DNA of 64,000 nucleotides from Tanypteryx hageni (GCA_028673005.1 CM054118.1:92170858-92234857); one strand, 5' to 3'; counted from the stretch's first letter, positions 8,936 through 21,589 are shown. Made by a program: numbers and translations. Notes: a model not told the origin generated them from the sequence alone.

Positions 8936-10445
8936 CGGATTATTTATCGCAGGAGATCTATTTCGCGCAGAGCGCCAATTGGCCAAAAAACGTCATTCGG
9001 ACGAATTTTTTGCTTCGGGTTTCCGCTTCAGTTTCTTTTTTGATTCTAAGGAAGCCGTTGTTACCGCTTCTCCACTTTTTAGAAAACTCGTCAAAAAAGA
9101 TTCCTGGTTTATCGAAAATAAAGTGTCAAAAATTTCGCGGAAAACATTAATGAATTCATAAATGAATGTGTCCATTTACTTATTTATGAAAAGCTAAATT
9201 TACATTTGCCAATTTTTCGTTTTCCTACTGGAAATTTTCTGAAATACTGATCTCATTGCTGTTTCCTAAAGCATGTGCTTGACTGAAAGCATTCTACTTG
9301 ATCCGTGAAATATGTTCTTCACGGACGTCACGGTGGACATATGCCTCGCAGCGATCACAAATGGGTAGTTTCCAGGAATAGATACATAAAATACGTATTC
9401 GGTTAAGAAGTCTGCCTTTCTCTCAGTTGTGCGAACGGACTCGAATCAGGTCAAGACAATTGCAACCGTTGTTGCGTTGTTTGTTTTCCATAAAAGGAAA
9501 AAATAACTTTTTTGTGTTTCTTTTCGGTATTCACGGACGCGTAAGTGATGCAGATAATTTTTCCCAATAATGATTTTTTTAAATCAGGGATGCTCAGTTC
9601 CCCGCGATTTCTTGCAATTATTCCGCCCGAGTCGGGAAAATAGAGAACAGCGCCTGTTTGAGCGCCATTGTCCTCGAGCGGTATCGGAATTATACGCGTC
9701 CGTGCATAATTCAGGAGCGGACGTTATCCGACGACGCGCGGGCAAAGGAAAACGAGCAAATAAGCGCGGTTTCAAAGCGTTCTTTCAGGCACCACTTTCG
9801 CCCACACTTGCATCGATTTCAGGAAGAGAAACGTCAACAACAGTCTCAGAAAAGACTTTTTGCGCACTTCGTGTTAAGTCTCTGTTTCTGTGCCTTCCGT
9901 GTGTGCGCTCTGTCGAAGCTTGAAGGAATAAGTTGGTGCGAATCCAAAAGAAAATCAGCCCGCAAGTGGGAACTGAGGGAAAACTCGATCGCGGAATGTA
10001 ACGATTTGCCCCGTTTTCTTCTTTTGTTTTTATACTCCCCCGACCGCGTTTCTATGATGAGATTGGAACTCGGGACTCTCTTGTTCGGGGCAAAGTGGAT
10101 TTCTGGAAGGCTACCGAATTGTCTCCATTCATAGCCTCCTCGGATGACAAAAAAAGTCTTAGGGAGGGGGAGATAATTCCGCTTACAAATTTGCTTCCAC
10201 TGGCGTTTTTCTCCTAGGCGACGGTTTGTTTGTTTTTGTGCGCGACCAAAGCCATGCCTGCGAAATCAAAAAATAAACATTTACCGAGTCAGCAAAAATC
10301 GCGAATCGCTGAGTTTTAAATTTCTGATGTTCTCCACGAACATCGACGGCCTTGGGTTGAATAATTTGGAACGCGCTAAATAGATGTCGTTTCATGTAAA
10401 TCGGTTACATTTTTGCGTTGCTACAATAAATACCAATGTCATTTT
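8936..10445. other. intronic/intergenic DNA, one unrecognised 158-codon frame
   Basis: The longest frame is at 9658-10134 on +. It has no domain that I recognise, no plausible Kozak or splice context, and overlaps another long frame at 9570-9923 in a GC-richer patch, so it is probably chance. Nothing else is seen. Confidence 0.5.
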
Positions 10446-11180
10446 TAGGTGTTCTTTACCAGCGAAACGATTGTAGCAGAACGCCTTAACTCGTCCGTCG
10501 TAACTTTCATCTGCTAAACCGCTGGACGGATTTTAATTTAATTAAGTACGAATGATCCTTATTAAAATTTATCGCCCAATTATCATTTTGAACTATATCT
10601 GTCAATTAGAACTTCCACTTTACATAATTACTGTCATAAACTTTTACTCGTATCTGGTTAATTGGCATCATCAAGTAACAATTAAAAACCATAAATTTCT
10701 CCCCCTCGCTCTTATATGATCTGTAAGGTATAAATTAAAAAGTTTATTCGGATAGAGAACAACATTTACCACAAGAAAGTCCACGAGGCCACATTATTAG
10801 GAGTTATAAATATTCGAGAAAATCCCGATAAAAACATCGCATCTTTTGTTTCCATCGATCGCTAAGACGGTTCTCTCGGCAAGCAACAATTAAATAACAT
10901 ATTTTTATTTTCCTAGCTCTTATATGATCTGTAAGTTATATATTTAAAAAAATATTTGGATCGAGGACAGCATTTGCCGTAAAACTGTCCGTGAGGTCAC
11001 ATAATTACGACTTTAATTTCGGGTATAGAAATTCGAGAATCTTTCGATGCCGTTTTGTACGCATTTCCTATAAAGAAAGCCTTTGAAATCTCCGCGTGTT
11101 CCATTTATGGAGTATAAATTTCCATCTTGTTTAAATCCATTATAGTTCGTCGATAATTCTCGTCCGAAACCTATTTTCTA
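10446..11180 (+). repeat. repeat family B, 5' copy
   Basis: It starts AGGTGTTC and closes the hairpin with GAACGCCT near 10480, enclosing TTTACCAGCGAAACG. It then has CTCGTCCGTCG and CTAAACCGCTGGACGGATTTT and follows the full copy at 53691-54592 through GTCAATTAGAACTTCCACTTT, CTCTTATATGATCTGTAAG and ACGGTTCTCTCGGC. The last quarter, with the 3' hairpin and GGAC run, is missing. Confidence 0.8.
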
Positions 11181-12861
11181 TTGGATTATAAATGCGGTTG
11201 GCGTGGGGGGAATGCCTTTCGCGTACCAACAGATGAAGTAATAAACATCAAATAGGTCGCAACTCCGCGCACCGTGCGAGCATGGAATTTCGCTGAGATT
11301 TTAAATAAAACTTAATTAGTTATGATTATATACTTTCAGTGGATCTTTATCAAGTTTTTTTCCAATCTTGTTGCTTTTCCTTCCCCATTTGATGAATTAA
11401 ATCAATCCATGTTGATCGATTCCGGAAGAAATTGTTTTCACCAAGAACATACATAATTTGGCAATCGGTCTAAATGAAACGATGATTTGTTATTTTTATT
11501 TAATTAATGTTTTCATTGACCTCTCCCTTGCCTTGGAAACCATTTTCTGTCAACTCAACCTGTTCGACAAAACGAATTTTGTCAGCAAACCTCACTTTTT
11601 ATGATGAAATAAAGATGGCTCGAAAATCTTCAATCAAAGAGGAATGCTTTGATTGTATCGACGACTTGTCATCATATTAACGACGACGCCTTGTCAGTTA
11701 AAATTTTGGAAAGAACAAAATTAAAAAGTGGAAGAATAGTCGGGACATATCTATACCCAGTGCGGTTCGTCATTGCGGTTTTCGCTTGATTCCCGGCATG
11801 CCGTCACACGTCTTGTTTTATTCTTTCTCCACACCCTCTCTCATCTCGAATGGGCAACCACTATCAGGCGAGACGCTAAAGAGTTCTTCTGTTTGCCGCG
11901 AGATGTCCCGGCGTACACAGCAGTCTCAAAGGGTAGCGCTCATGTTTGTGAGAGGAAAGGTATGCGCATGTCGAGGAAACTAATAGATGTGTTGTGGTTG
12001 CATACGGCTTGGAGTCACCAATATTGTTGATAAAATTCCCTCAAAGGAAGTGGCAGCGAGAAAAGAATTAATTTTAGAGGAACGATAAACCTTATCGTAC
12101 GTTTAGTGTACACATTTCAAATCTTTGTATGGGGATTGTGTTGCTTTAGAAATTTCCATCTAAGTTTACCTAATTTGAATTTGCATATCATAATTATTTT
12201 GCCATCGCATAACATGAATGAGCGATCATTTGTGAATGCCATCTGACGTCCACGTCAGGAATGGAGATGCGGGATTGAATCGTACCCTTACTACGTACCT
12301 ATATGTAATCAAATACATTCAGGGTATTGAGTTTTTTTTAATGAATAGTTATAACATGTAATTAAAGTAACTAGAAGGTTTTCGATCCGAAAGACTGTCC
12401 TTATAAACGTACCGTTGATTCTTAAAACTCAATTTTCTTGCTTATAGTTTCATCCGCATAAACATCTCTTTTGGAATGCCTTTAATTGACTCCTCGATTG
12501 ATATGTAATATGAGGAGAGTTGAGTAAAATTTGTCAGTTTTAAGATTGGAACAAGAAAAGTAAACTGTTGAATAACAAAAGAAAGTTATTTTTTTTATTG
12601 ATTGATATATTTGTATGAATTTCTTCCAAAAACTAGAAACTATCTCGAGCAAACTTTAAATTATTGTTTGCACAATTTTTTGATGTTGCCATATTTGCTT
12701 GGTACTTTACAGGAAAGGAATATCAAAAGAGAGAATTATCGAGTTAGGCTTTCTAAATTAAATTAAACTGATAAACTTTTTCTATTAATCAAAAATTTTG
12801 AAGCGTTTTATGGAAATTCCAAAGACGCCCTTTGACAATTTGGTGGTTTCCGCTCGTTTTT
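11181..12861. other. AT-rich DNA, no gene recognised
   Basis: Only short chance frames occur. A small palindrome TGACGTCCACGTCA at 12244-12257 resembles paired CRE half-sites but has no supporting context. Confidence 0.5.
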
Positions 12862-12916
12862 CGTGGTCGAGTTGTGTGCTTGGCTGAAATTATGGATTCG
12901 AAATTCCACGACCACG
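12862..12916 (+). other. tRNA-like 55-base remnant
   Basis: CGTGGTCG at 12862-12869 pairs perfectly with CGACCACG at 12909-12916. Inside are an A-box-like GTCGAGTTGTGTGCTTGG and a B-box-like GGATTCGAAATTCC. The whole is too short for a tRNA because the anticodon arm is missing. A degenerate SINE head or a tRNA relic is likely. Confidence 0.3.
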
Positions 12917-13239
12917 CGTCCTGGAATACGAATGATTTTTCTTTTTTAATATTCAATACACCATTTTAAATTTAAACATGATATTTATTATTGATGCATA
13001 GGTCTTTAATAAATCCCAATGGCATGTGATACATTATTTGCGACAAATTGTTAGCAGATTCAATATTCAGACGTACTTTGAATTGCGCAACCGATCTTTC
13101 TACGATGCTGACGATGTGGAGATAACAAGAGACTAAGTACTGATGTATCCTATATTGAGACTCCCTCATAGTTAAAATTGAGGGTATAAAATGTATGAAA
13201 GATGTTTAAAAACAATGTAAAATCTATAAGAGCCTTCGT

Positions 13240-13790
13240 CTGTCCCTTTGTGAGACCCTCTGTCACGCTATAAAAATGCAAATAACTCAATAAAGGATCG
13301 AGATAAATTTTTGAAGTTTGGCAGGAATGCTCGATTTACATATTTTGAGGGGATGACGAAAAAAAACTCGAAAAAGTTCTGAGTTAGACTCCAAGGAAGA
13401 CATTTCCAATTCCCATAAAATAACACGTAAACATCGACTTTTCGACTTGCAGGTTTTTCTTCTTTTTGAGATCTAAATCAGAAAGAATTAATCAACGATT
13501 TTCAATTTCAACCATTTTAAAGAAAAAATTATAATATTTCTTATTCTGTTCATCTTACAGTTCGAAATTGCCTCATATTAAACGTTTAACTCACATATTT
13601 TCGGAAAATCTTGCCATGTTGCCTTGCAAACAAATTACATTGTTGAAATCCTATTGTCATTTCATTCCTTTCATTGAAAGCGTGCTTCGAATGATTTTCA
13701 TACGAGAGAGAGAGGAAGAGAGGGAAATGATTTTCATAGCAACCAATGTAAATAACATTTGTTGCGTTATATGATAGAAGGAATACATTT
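13240..13790 (+). repeat. dispersed repeat family D, copy 2
   Basis: It matches 63165-63750 in the same orientation for about 550 bp, through GTCACGCT, AACTCAATAAAGGATCGAG, TTGAAGTTTGGCAGGAATG, CGACTTTTCGACTTGCAGG, CATCTTACAGTTCGAAATTG, AACGTTTAACTCACATATTT and AACCAATGTAAATAACATT. It begins near GTCTGTCCCTTTGTGAG, a degenerate form of the tetranucleotide run seen in families A, B and F. No protein is encoded. An AGAG microsatellite lies near its 3' end. Confidence 0.8.
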
Positions 13791-15286
13791 GAATGTAGAA
13801 CATTAGTATACTAAAATCACTTAGAATCATGGTAGGAGTTCGAGACTTGAAACTACGAACGCATAAAAGAACGAAAGTTTGTTTTCCTGCAATCGATTTT
13901 TGAATACGCGTCGAATCGATCACCAGATCAGTTTTTAATGCGAGAATTTGACGCATTGTTAGTGATTCGCATTGTTGTCGTTTTCGTGCAATTGGGTAGG
14001 TACCATTGATTTGAGTAATAGCTTCCCGTCGCATCTATTCACGAAATTTCATAAAAAACTTTCCCCTTGAATTTCAACGGGCATCTTCCTAATTTATATA
14101 GTACAATTCACTTGGTCAGAGAAGGTAATTTGGTCGATTAGGGGAGGAGGGAGGGGGGAAGGAAGAAGAAAAGGAAGGGCTTTCAGCGCCCAGTTTCAGA
14201 TTCATGTAACATGCAACCATTACTTTTGTACCTGTTTTACTAATGACATTCACGTGCGCGAGAAGAAGCCATTTTGAAATTGTATTAGCGCTCCATTAAA
14301 ATTGAATTAATAGCGAGAAACGCAACCTGATCTTTAATCTCAAACTCCTAATAACTCAGTTGCTAAATAGCATTCACTGAAAAATATTTAGTATTCAACA
14401 GAAATTCTATTGGTGCAACACACATAAAATCAAAACTAATTTGATAGCTTAACATTTGGGGCTGAAATTCAGAGGAATATCTAAAAAAAATAGCTATGAA
14501 AGCAATTCTGGAAAATCTTGACTCGGCACAAAATTAAAACGAACAATTCCCGGGAATCACTGAAAATTTTCTCGGGAATTGATAATGAGAAATATCGAGT
14601 AAATTCCCGGGAACGGGAATTCCCGGTTCCAAAACTCGAGCTGTGAGTATGAAGTAATAATTTCTAATGGAAATTACTGAGCATTTTATGAAAAGCTGAA
14701 AATATTGTGGTATAGACGAAGAAATTCTCGTGGGAGTATCTTGGCGTCTTTAAGATGTTTCCGGAATTTAAATGGAAACCTATTCCGTCTTTTTTGCAAT
14801 AGAATAGAACAACTTTTACTTGCTTTGTTAATAATAAATTAATTGGCGAGGTTTAAAATTAGGTTCAATTGTATTTTTAAATATGAAATTTAATCTCTAT
14901 CAAATTCAATTTTCAATGTGAAATTTTATAATTTTAGTATATTTTGACTCGCTGAGTATCTAAAGATTTTGTCGAAGTATTTCTTTTAAATCGATGTCAT
15001 AAAAACTTTTCTTTATTTTCTTAATGTGCACTAATTTTTGCAGTACGAAATCAAAGAAATTACTGAATATCTTGAAATAGTCTTCTATGCTCCATAAATC
15101 TTTCGACCAAGAAGTAATACTGCTGATTAATCACCGCATATTACTCAAAACTTTTTATATTAATCCAGTTAATCTTAATTCTTTTTTGTTTAATGAAACA
15201 TGTTATTGTAATGTTATTTAACAGAAACCTTGCTTACGGATCTGATAGTCTATATGTATCTTTTCCTATTACGTATAGGTATATAT
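13791..15286. other. AT-rich DNA with a CCCGGG palindrome cluster
   Basis: Between 14539 and 14625 several overlapping palindromes occur: TTCCCGGGAA twice, TCTCGGGAATT, and GGGAATTCCC. The cluster looks like the decayed core of a foldback element, without traceable ends. The rest holds nothing recognised. Confidence 0.4.
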
Positions 15287-16025
15287 CATCATCATCATCA
15301 TAGGTAGTCTGTCCGTAGACAGGTCCGTGATTATTCTTGGTTAAACCTGGTTCTCCATATACTCCTATTTTCCGCTGTCCTCTTCATATCTTGATAACTC
15401 ACTTTCCCTTTCAAATCGTCTATCGGCTGAAACCTTTTCCTACCTCTTGCCCTTTTTCCATCTAGTTTTCCTTCTAACACGTCTTTAATCGTACTCCCTT
15501 TCCTCAGGTAATGTCCAACCCAGTTTGCCTTCCTATTTCTTATAGTTTGTATAATCATTCGTCTCCCCTACTCTTCGTAGCACTTCATTGTTTTTCATCC
15601 TATCTGTCCGTTTTATCTTCAGCATTCTCCACCAAGTCTAAGTATTTGATGTCATTTTTCCTTAGCGTTCATGTTTCTGCCCCATACAAAGCTATACTCC
15701 ATAGATAGCATTTTATGAACTTCTTGCGGATATCTTCCCTTATATTCCCCGTAAGTAGGTGTTTCTTTCTTCTGAAAGCCGATTTTGCTTTTCTTATTCT
15801 AGTACTGATCTCATCCGTACATTTTCTTGCTCTTGTTATGATGCTTCCAAGGTATTCATAGCCTGAAACTTGTTCTAAAGGCTTTCCTCCAATACCTATG
15901 CTCAGATTCCCTTCTTTGCCCGATATTCGAATGACTTTGGATTTTTCTGTATTTATTTCCATACCGTATTTTCTACCTGTTATGACTAGTCTATTTATCA
16001 TTTTCTGATGTTCCTCTTCCTTTCT
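15287..16025 (-). mobile_element. RTE-like LINE, 3' fragment, copy 1
   Basis: On the - strand the C-terminal part of an endonuclease-reverse transcriptase is read in two frames: 16001-15669 (MINRLVITGRKYGMEI, SKVIRISGKEG, YEYLGSIIT, FIKCYLWSIALYGAE) and 15558-15331 (RKANWVGHYLR, DVLEGKLDGKRARGRKRF). Compared with the copy at 29845, about 17 bp are missing near 15632, which explains the frame change. The element ends at 15287 in an ATGATGATG tail, typical of the RTE group. The 5' side is cut at about 16025, so the catalytic YADD is absent. Confidence 0.85.
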
Positions 16026-16326
16026 TGCTATTATATATATGTATATAATATTTGGACTGCTGCTAATTTAACGTTTTCTTCTGGGCATTTAAACTGTAGA
16101 ATTCGGAAGGACTATCTCCACGAATGTAATATACATAGGAGCGATTTTATGCAAGGGAATTTATGAAGTTAAAAGATTATTGCCTCGGATCTCATTAAGA
16201 GTAGCAAGATTCTTTGCGTCTTTCAAATTAACGTTTGTCGCGTCGAACTCCCTGGCATCCTTCAATCTATAGCGGTTGGAATTCATCGGACGTCGCTCAC
16301 TCTTTTTATTATTTTCGTTCCCACAG

Positions 16327-16412
16327 GGCATCTTGGTGCAGGAGGTGGACGAAGGACAGCCGTGCCTCACTTGCCGAGACAAGTGCTCCGGGTTCAGCCC
16401 TCACCTCTGGAG
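16327..16412 (+). CDS. internal exon of a PET/LIM protein, testin/limpet type
   Basis: The exon reads in frame from its first base as G-I-L-V-Q-E-V-D-E-G-Q-P-C, then LTCRDKCSGFSPHLW and the first two bases of an Arg codon. The pattern C-x2-C-x3-C-x-G-F-x2-H-x-W-R occurs at the N-terminus of testin, limpet and LMCD1-type PET/LIM proteins, which act at actin structures and muscle attachment. The acceptor is a pyrimidine tract ending TTCCCACAG at 16318-16326. The donor is GGAG|GTAAGTG. Both match the consensus well. The exon is 86 bp and ends in phase 2. No neighbouring exon was located. Family membership follows from the Cys/His/Trp pattern and not from a search; prickle-type proteins are the nearest alternative. 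Confidence 0.7.
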
Positions 16413-16438
16413 GTAAGTGATCTTTTGGCACCGGCGGC

Positions 16439-16560
16439 CTTGCCTCCCCCTTCCACCCCTTTTCCACTCCCTTCCCCCCTCTTCCTCCCTCTTCCACTCC
16501 CTTCCCCCCTCTTCCTCCCTCTTCCACCCCCTTTCTTCCCCTTCCACCCCCTTCGCACCC
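16439..16560 (+). repeat. polypyrimidine minisatellite after the PET exon
   Basis: This is an almost pure C/T tract with a roughly 30-bp unit (CCACTCCCTTCCCCCCTCTT plus CCTCCCTCTT) repeated about twice and partial copies around it. It begins 26 bases after the splice donor. It creates false open frames on both strands. Confidence 0.8.
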
Positions 16561-17397
16561 ACGCCCTCGGTCGCTTCGCGGATTCCCGACGTGTTGCGTC
16601 TTCGGGCGCCGCCGGTGGAATTCCTGATAGAAATCCCTCTTTTTTGGCAATAGCTCAAGGTCGGCTCGTTTTGCCGGGTTGGCCGATTTCGAATTTGCGA
16701 GGAATCGCTCGCATTCGACGAGGAATGGAAGAGGGGAAATGAAAGCGGCGTCCTTTCGATCGGTTAATATCACGCGCCAGAATGTCAAACAACTATATGA
16801 ACGGTATGCGGATTCGACGAGGTGTCGGAATGCTGTGTTTGCATTTCATAGGCGCCGATGCTGCTTATCTCTTCCGGGAATTGAGCGAGGAAAACGTGTG
16901 ACTTGCGCTGAGTGACTGCGTACTAACGAAGTTATCCATTGGTTGACCAATCTTTGAGTACTATCTAATATTTACATAAAGGAAACGTTTCTTTTCGCTC
17001 GTAATGATGAATATATATGAAAAGAAACGAAGAATCTTCGTCAAGCGTACGCAGTGGATAGGGGACACACGAAAAAATAACGTTTTTCTGTCGCATTTGG
17101 TCAAGAAGTGATTATTTCAAACTCGGGTCGTTCGAATCGTAAACTTTGAAATGTGGAGCGATGATCCCGCGAAGTTACTGCGCTTTCAGTTGTTTACATT
17201 TATCGGAAATTGTCCTCCTGCACGAATATGTGAAAAAGAAATTAGGTACTTGTAAAATTCCATCTCGACGGAATGGGATTATACTTCTGGAATTTTACGC
17301 GCTGATTTTTCTCACAACCAATTTTCTACGACTAATGAAAACTTCTAAAATTTATTGTGAATGCTAAAAATACTGAAGTTTTAAGTTTACATTTGTT
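16561..17397. other. intronic DNA, nothing recognised
   Basis: Moderately GC-rich up to about 16915 and AT-rich after. It was checked for the next PET-domain exon (a Lys-x-Cys-x2-Cys-Lys-Cys segment) and none was seen. Confidence 0.5.
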
Positions 17398-17486
17398 AAA
17401 TAAAATAAACAATACTGATAGTATTTTTATTATAAAACTTTTGCTAATTTCCACAAAAATACTATCTAGTATTGTTTATTTTATTT
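17398..17486. repeat. palindromic AT-rich element, about 89 bp
   Basis: The left arm 17398-17427 (AAATAAAATAAACAATACT and following) is complementary to the right arm 17455-17486 with one indel. The loop is about 27 bases. It could be a small MITE or a hairpin-forming repeat. No target duplication was established. Confidence 0.6.
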
Positions 17487-18714
17487 GATTATGGAATTTC
17501 GCGATGTCGCGGTCTCGTCCATTAACTTTATTTTGCATTTGATCGCTAGCAATGATTGTTTTGGTTGACAAGTGCCGAAAACCTCTGATGGATTTTGATA
17601 TTATTTATATTGCGCTTATATTTATAAATTGTGAACAGCCTAGTGATTAATGACTCAACTTATTCTTGAGTACATAATATTTAAAAAAATCTTTACCTAA
17701 TGTTTGATTAAAACTTGTAATACTATTTGTGTCAGTATTATTAGTTCATATTTGCCAAGGTATAGATTCTCTTGCTCCTTGGCTTCAGTCGCTCATGGCA
17801 AATTGTATACAGGCTCGGGTTAAACCTTCCATGTGCCGTAGACAAACATAAATTTATGGGCCCCCGTAGAAAGTGTTTTAAGCAAGTATATTTTGCCGGA
17901 AGTAGTTTCGAAAAATTTTCGGTAGCATTTTATTGCTATTGTTACTTGCGCAAATCTTCATAATTTTGTAGTTTGACTAAATTTCACCAAAATAGTTATC
18001 TAATGAAAATTTTCAAAATAAATCTAGTGTTTTAAGTGAGCGAAACAATTCAACAATAAAAATAATCATGGGTAATTGTTTGTATATCCCTAATTTTACA
18101 GTACATAAATAATGAAACGATACAAAGAAACAGGTTGAAATCGAACAAACATAGAAATAATGTTACACAGATACTTTTCTTGACTTCTTAGCAAATGTAT
18201 TGATAATGTCTTCGTATTCAATATTGTTGAATATTTTTTGCTTAATGCCTAAAAGTACTTTTTTACGTTTAATATATAAAAATGGAAAAACCGACCGAGG
18301 TCGTGATTGGGCTCCCACCCCTCCTAAATTGTGGACCTCCAGCATCTGCCTAGTGCGCCTAGCCGATAAAACGGGCCCGGTTGCGTGTCACGGTCATCCC
18401 GATGCTTCATCGACCATCAAATCGACCATCAAGGTTTCACGAAGGACAATTTTTCTACCTTCGTACCAGCGGCGACGGTTCCACTCGCTTATTAGCCTTC
18501 CTCGCCATTTAGAGGGCGTCGCGCAAGAGAAGACATTGTGTCCGGCGTTTATTCCGGTCGAAAGTGATGGCTCAGGGTGTGGACCGGAAGAGGAAGTTAG
18601 GGAATACAGGAAGAAGACGAGGTTCCTTCTCAAACATCGAACCCTAGATCGAAGTTCCATTCCGCCCATCAAATGTGTCTTCTCTATCTCATAACTGATA
18701 AATATCGAGAGAGA
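17487..18714. other. unassigned DNA with a GC-richer block
   Basis: The block at 18290-18690 is richer in GC and holds a 164-codon + frame (18200-18694) and a - frame (18163-18345) with a basic C-terminal part (KRKKVLLGIKQKI). I do not recognise either. Both may be chance or fragments of an unknown element. Confidence 0.4.
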
Positions 18715-19560
18715 GAGACAGACAGACAGACAAACGACTTTATTTAGGGCGAAATTGAGACTAAAGTCCCTTCTTACATTTAACCCTTTCGTCATATAAG
18801 TAAGTACAATATTTACATATTAAAAGAAGTTAAGTTACATAAATATTACAGTAAAATATATACAAATTACAAGTTAATTATATGTTGGTTAATAGGTCAC
18901 AGAGTATTACCAAAGAATATTGTTAGTTTTGTAGATTGAAAAAAAACTGTGTATCAGCTATATTTTAACACAGAAAAAATTTCCCGCTGTGGAAAACACC
19001 TACGAAAAGAAGAGAGGTGTAAAAAACCGCGAAAAATTCCTAAATAGTTCATTGAAAGAGGGGAAAAAAAGAACAACAATAATTTGAGTAAAGGAGAAAA
19101 AAATCATATATAAATACACACATTAATATCCATATAAGGGAGGGGGTGAGAGGGAAATAGGGATTGTAGGGTAAGATATGCCTGGGAGATTACATCGTAA
19201 TTATGAGGGAGGGGGGAGGGAGGGACAGACAGACAAACTACTTTATTAGGGAGGGAGGGAGGGGGGGATAGATAGATAGATAGAAGGAAGAGTGAAGGCA
19301 GACGTCTTGCAATAGGTAAGAAGAATATGTTAAAGCTGACCTGAATTTTGGGCAGAGAACAGCAATTTAAAGTATTTATGTTTGAATATGTGGAGAGATG
19401 TTGCGTTTTGGAGGTCAGTAGGTAGGACGTTCCAAAGTCTACAAGCTGTAACATGGAAGGATTTATTATAAATTTCCGTCCTGTGATGTGGGATCTGGAA
19501 GAGATTGGTGCCCCTAGTGTTGGCGTTGTGTACAGAGTTCATTTGGGGTTCATATACTGT
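18715..19560 (-). mobile_element. one or two nested LINE 3' ends
   Basis: On the - strand, 19542-19330 encodes a typical ORF2 C-terminus (RTEIYNKSFHVTACRLWNVL, then LPTDLQNATSLHIFKHKYF). A 3' UTR end with AATAAAG and a GTCTGTCTGTC tail lies at 19213-19245. A second 3' end of the same style follows at 18715-18750, with CCCTAAATAAAGTCG and a TGTCTGTCTG tail. Bases 18715-19060 match 43843-44180. The simplest reading is two LINE insertions in tandem or one inside the other. Clade: CR1/Jockey-like, not resolved. Confidence 0.65.
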
Positions 19561-21589
19561 GGGTTTTGAAGAGTTATAATTCGATAAAATAACGAGAGGA
19601 GGTGAAGACGTCTACGAGCTTCAGGGGAGGGTGGTGGGAGGGAGGGAGGGAAGGGAGGGAGGGGGAGGCGAATACGGACAAAATCCTTGTTCGATCTGGT
19701 TTGGCGAATGAGTTTTCAAGAAAATGCAATAATCAACCCAGGGCTATTTTCTGACACTTCTATTTTCATAAGACTTTTTATAAATACATATTAAAAATTA
19801 TTTTTGAATAGGATTAAAGAAACGGATAAAAAGAACTCTGCATTTTGATGCTATAATAACGAGGAACTAGCTGCAGGATTTGTGGATCAAATTTGGCTCT
19901 CTTAAAACTCCTTGGTTTTAAGTTATAGTGTTCACGTGTAGCGATGGTGTCCTCGGTAAATAAATATATCTGTTGAGTAAGCATTATGATTTTTGATTGA
20001 GAAAAAATCGTGACCTATTGAAATATATCTCTGAAAAAAAAGGCTTCTTACAGTGATTGATTGTTGTAGGCTCAAGGAGCGAAAAATTTCAGTACCTGAT
20101 TCGCTCTGAGCATTTTTTCCTGGTCTGAATTACTCAAGAATTTTCAGAAACTCTTCTTCTACATCTGCGTGATCGAACTACGATAATCGATTTACGTCCA
20201 AAGCTAATGAAACCAAATGCCTTTTGGGCACAGATTTTTTCGATATCATTCTTGTGAAGTGAAAATGTTTTTCCCCTTTTCTTCCTATCTTAGGTTAGCT
20301 TTTTTGTCTCTATCGATTTGCTAAGTTCAAATTTTAACATCAATTTCACCGCCGTCTCGACCTTTACTTATCTATCTGTCGATTTGTCAGTACGGTAAAA
20401 TAATTCTCACAAATTTGGGAGCAGAACCCCATTTCTCACATTGATTACTCACCGTTCGCTGTTTCGCGGTTCACTGGCTCACCAGGAAAGTTACATCCGC
20501 GAACGCCGATGTACTATTCTTATATTTTATCTCGTTTAGGAATTGTCTGTTAACCAGGAAATTTGTTTTAGCATCGACTTAACCAAGATATCGTGCAAAA
20601 GGGCATTTTTCATTTGCATGTGCGTGGATGCGGAGATGTTAATGTATTTGTATTTGTCTTAAAGTGAAAATCTATATATTAATTGCGTAAAAAAATGAGG
20701 TTTTGGAAACGAAGGGAACAGCCACCTTAACGTGTGATGCATCAAATTAAACGTCTCGACCTGCAGATTTGCAGGATAATCATAAAATTGAAATCGATAA
20801 AACTGTTGGCGAGATATTGAGGTTTTTTGTGACCGGCTAAGCTCTGCTCGACGTAGTTGCAGTGGTCGATGTTAAGGTGGCGCTGCTAGCGGACATTAGT
20901 AGAAGGAAATAAACCTTGCATTCGGTGACCTTCATGGTAATGTGACAGAAGGCTAACTACCAAGACAATATTTAATCTAACCAACTAGTCGATTTATCGA
21001 CGGGTAACTGCTAGTATGTATTTATTTGCTCTCATTCATATTTTGTTCGTAATTCAGTAGTAGCTACGTTGTTCGACGGAATTTGGAGGATATCGAAATT
21101 GAAACGCCCTTTCTCGCCAATGGCACTACTCATCTTAAAAGGCTCTTGCTTGCCTTTATAGGATCGGCTTTTCCGCGCATGCGCCTTCAGGTCGTCTCAT
21201 TTCTGTCGCTTAATTGCTCAATGCTCGCTTTTATAGATGTGAATCATCGTCTGTCGTCAGCCCAAGGTCAAAAAGCGAAGCAGCTTCTAAAGAAAAGACG
21301 CCCTTCCTTACTTTGGGGCTCCGTATTTAACATGCCCATGCACACACGATTAAATATGGAAACAAATGCATGGGCTTTTAGTAGTTTGTACGTACGCACA
21401 CCTTAAATTAAACTTCGCTGCGCAGAAACGAAAATGCTCGACAAACTTTGAAATTGCTATAACAAGTATGGAAAGGTGTACTCCATGTCGGAGTACACAG
21501 AGATTCCAAATGCGTTCTTTGGGATCGACAAATGTAAGTAAAATTCCCCAATATTTCATCAAAATTAAATTAAATTAAATTAAAACCGA
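19561..21589. other. unassigned DNA; G-rich run and a possible MITE
   Basis: A GGGAGGGAGGG-type run lies at 19625-19670. At 20716-20885 a segment of about 170 bp has weak inverted ends (AGCCACCTTAAC and GTTAAGGTGGCG), a possible MITE without a proven duplication. A 107-codon frame at 21083-21406 is not recognised. Confidence 0.4.

Noticed and set aside
9658..10134. 158-codon + frame
   Set aside because: No recognisable domain, an overlapping long frame in another phase, no splice or start context.
12244..12257. TGACGTCCACGTCA as a CRE-type regulatory site
   Set aside because: A single short palindrome without a promoter or gene nearby is expected by chance.
16309..16788. 159-codon - frame and 126-codon + frame around the PET exon
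   Set aside because: They are stretched by the C/T minisatellite; the + exon frame and splice sites explain the conserved part better.
18200..18694. 164-codon + frame
   Set aside because: No domain recognised and half of it lies in AT-rich DNA; chance frame more likely.
21366..21578. frame ending at a GTAAGTA donor-like site near 21535
   Set aside because: No acceptor of quality upstream and the frame runs into repeat A2.
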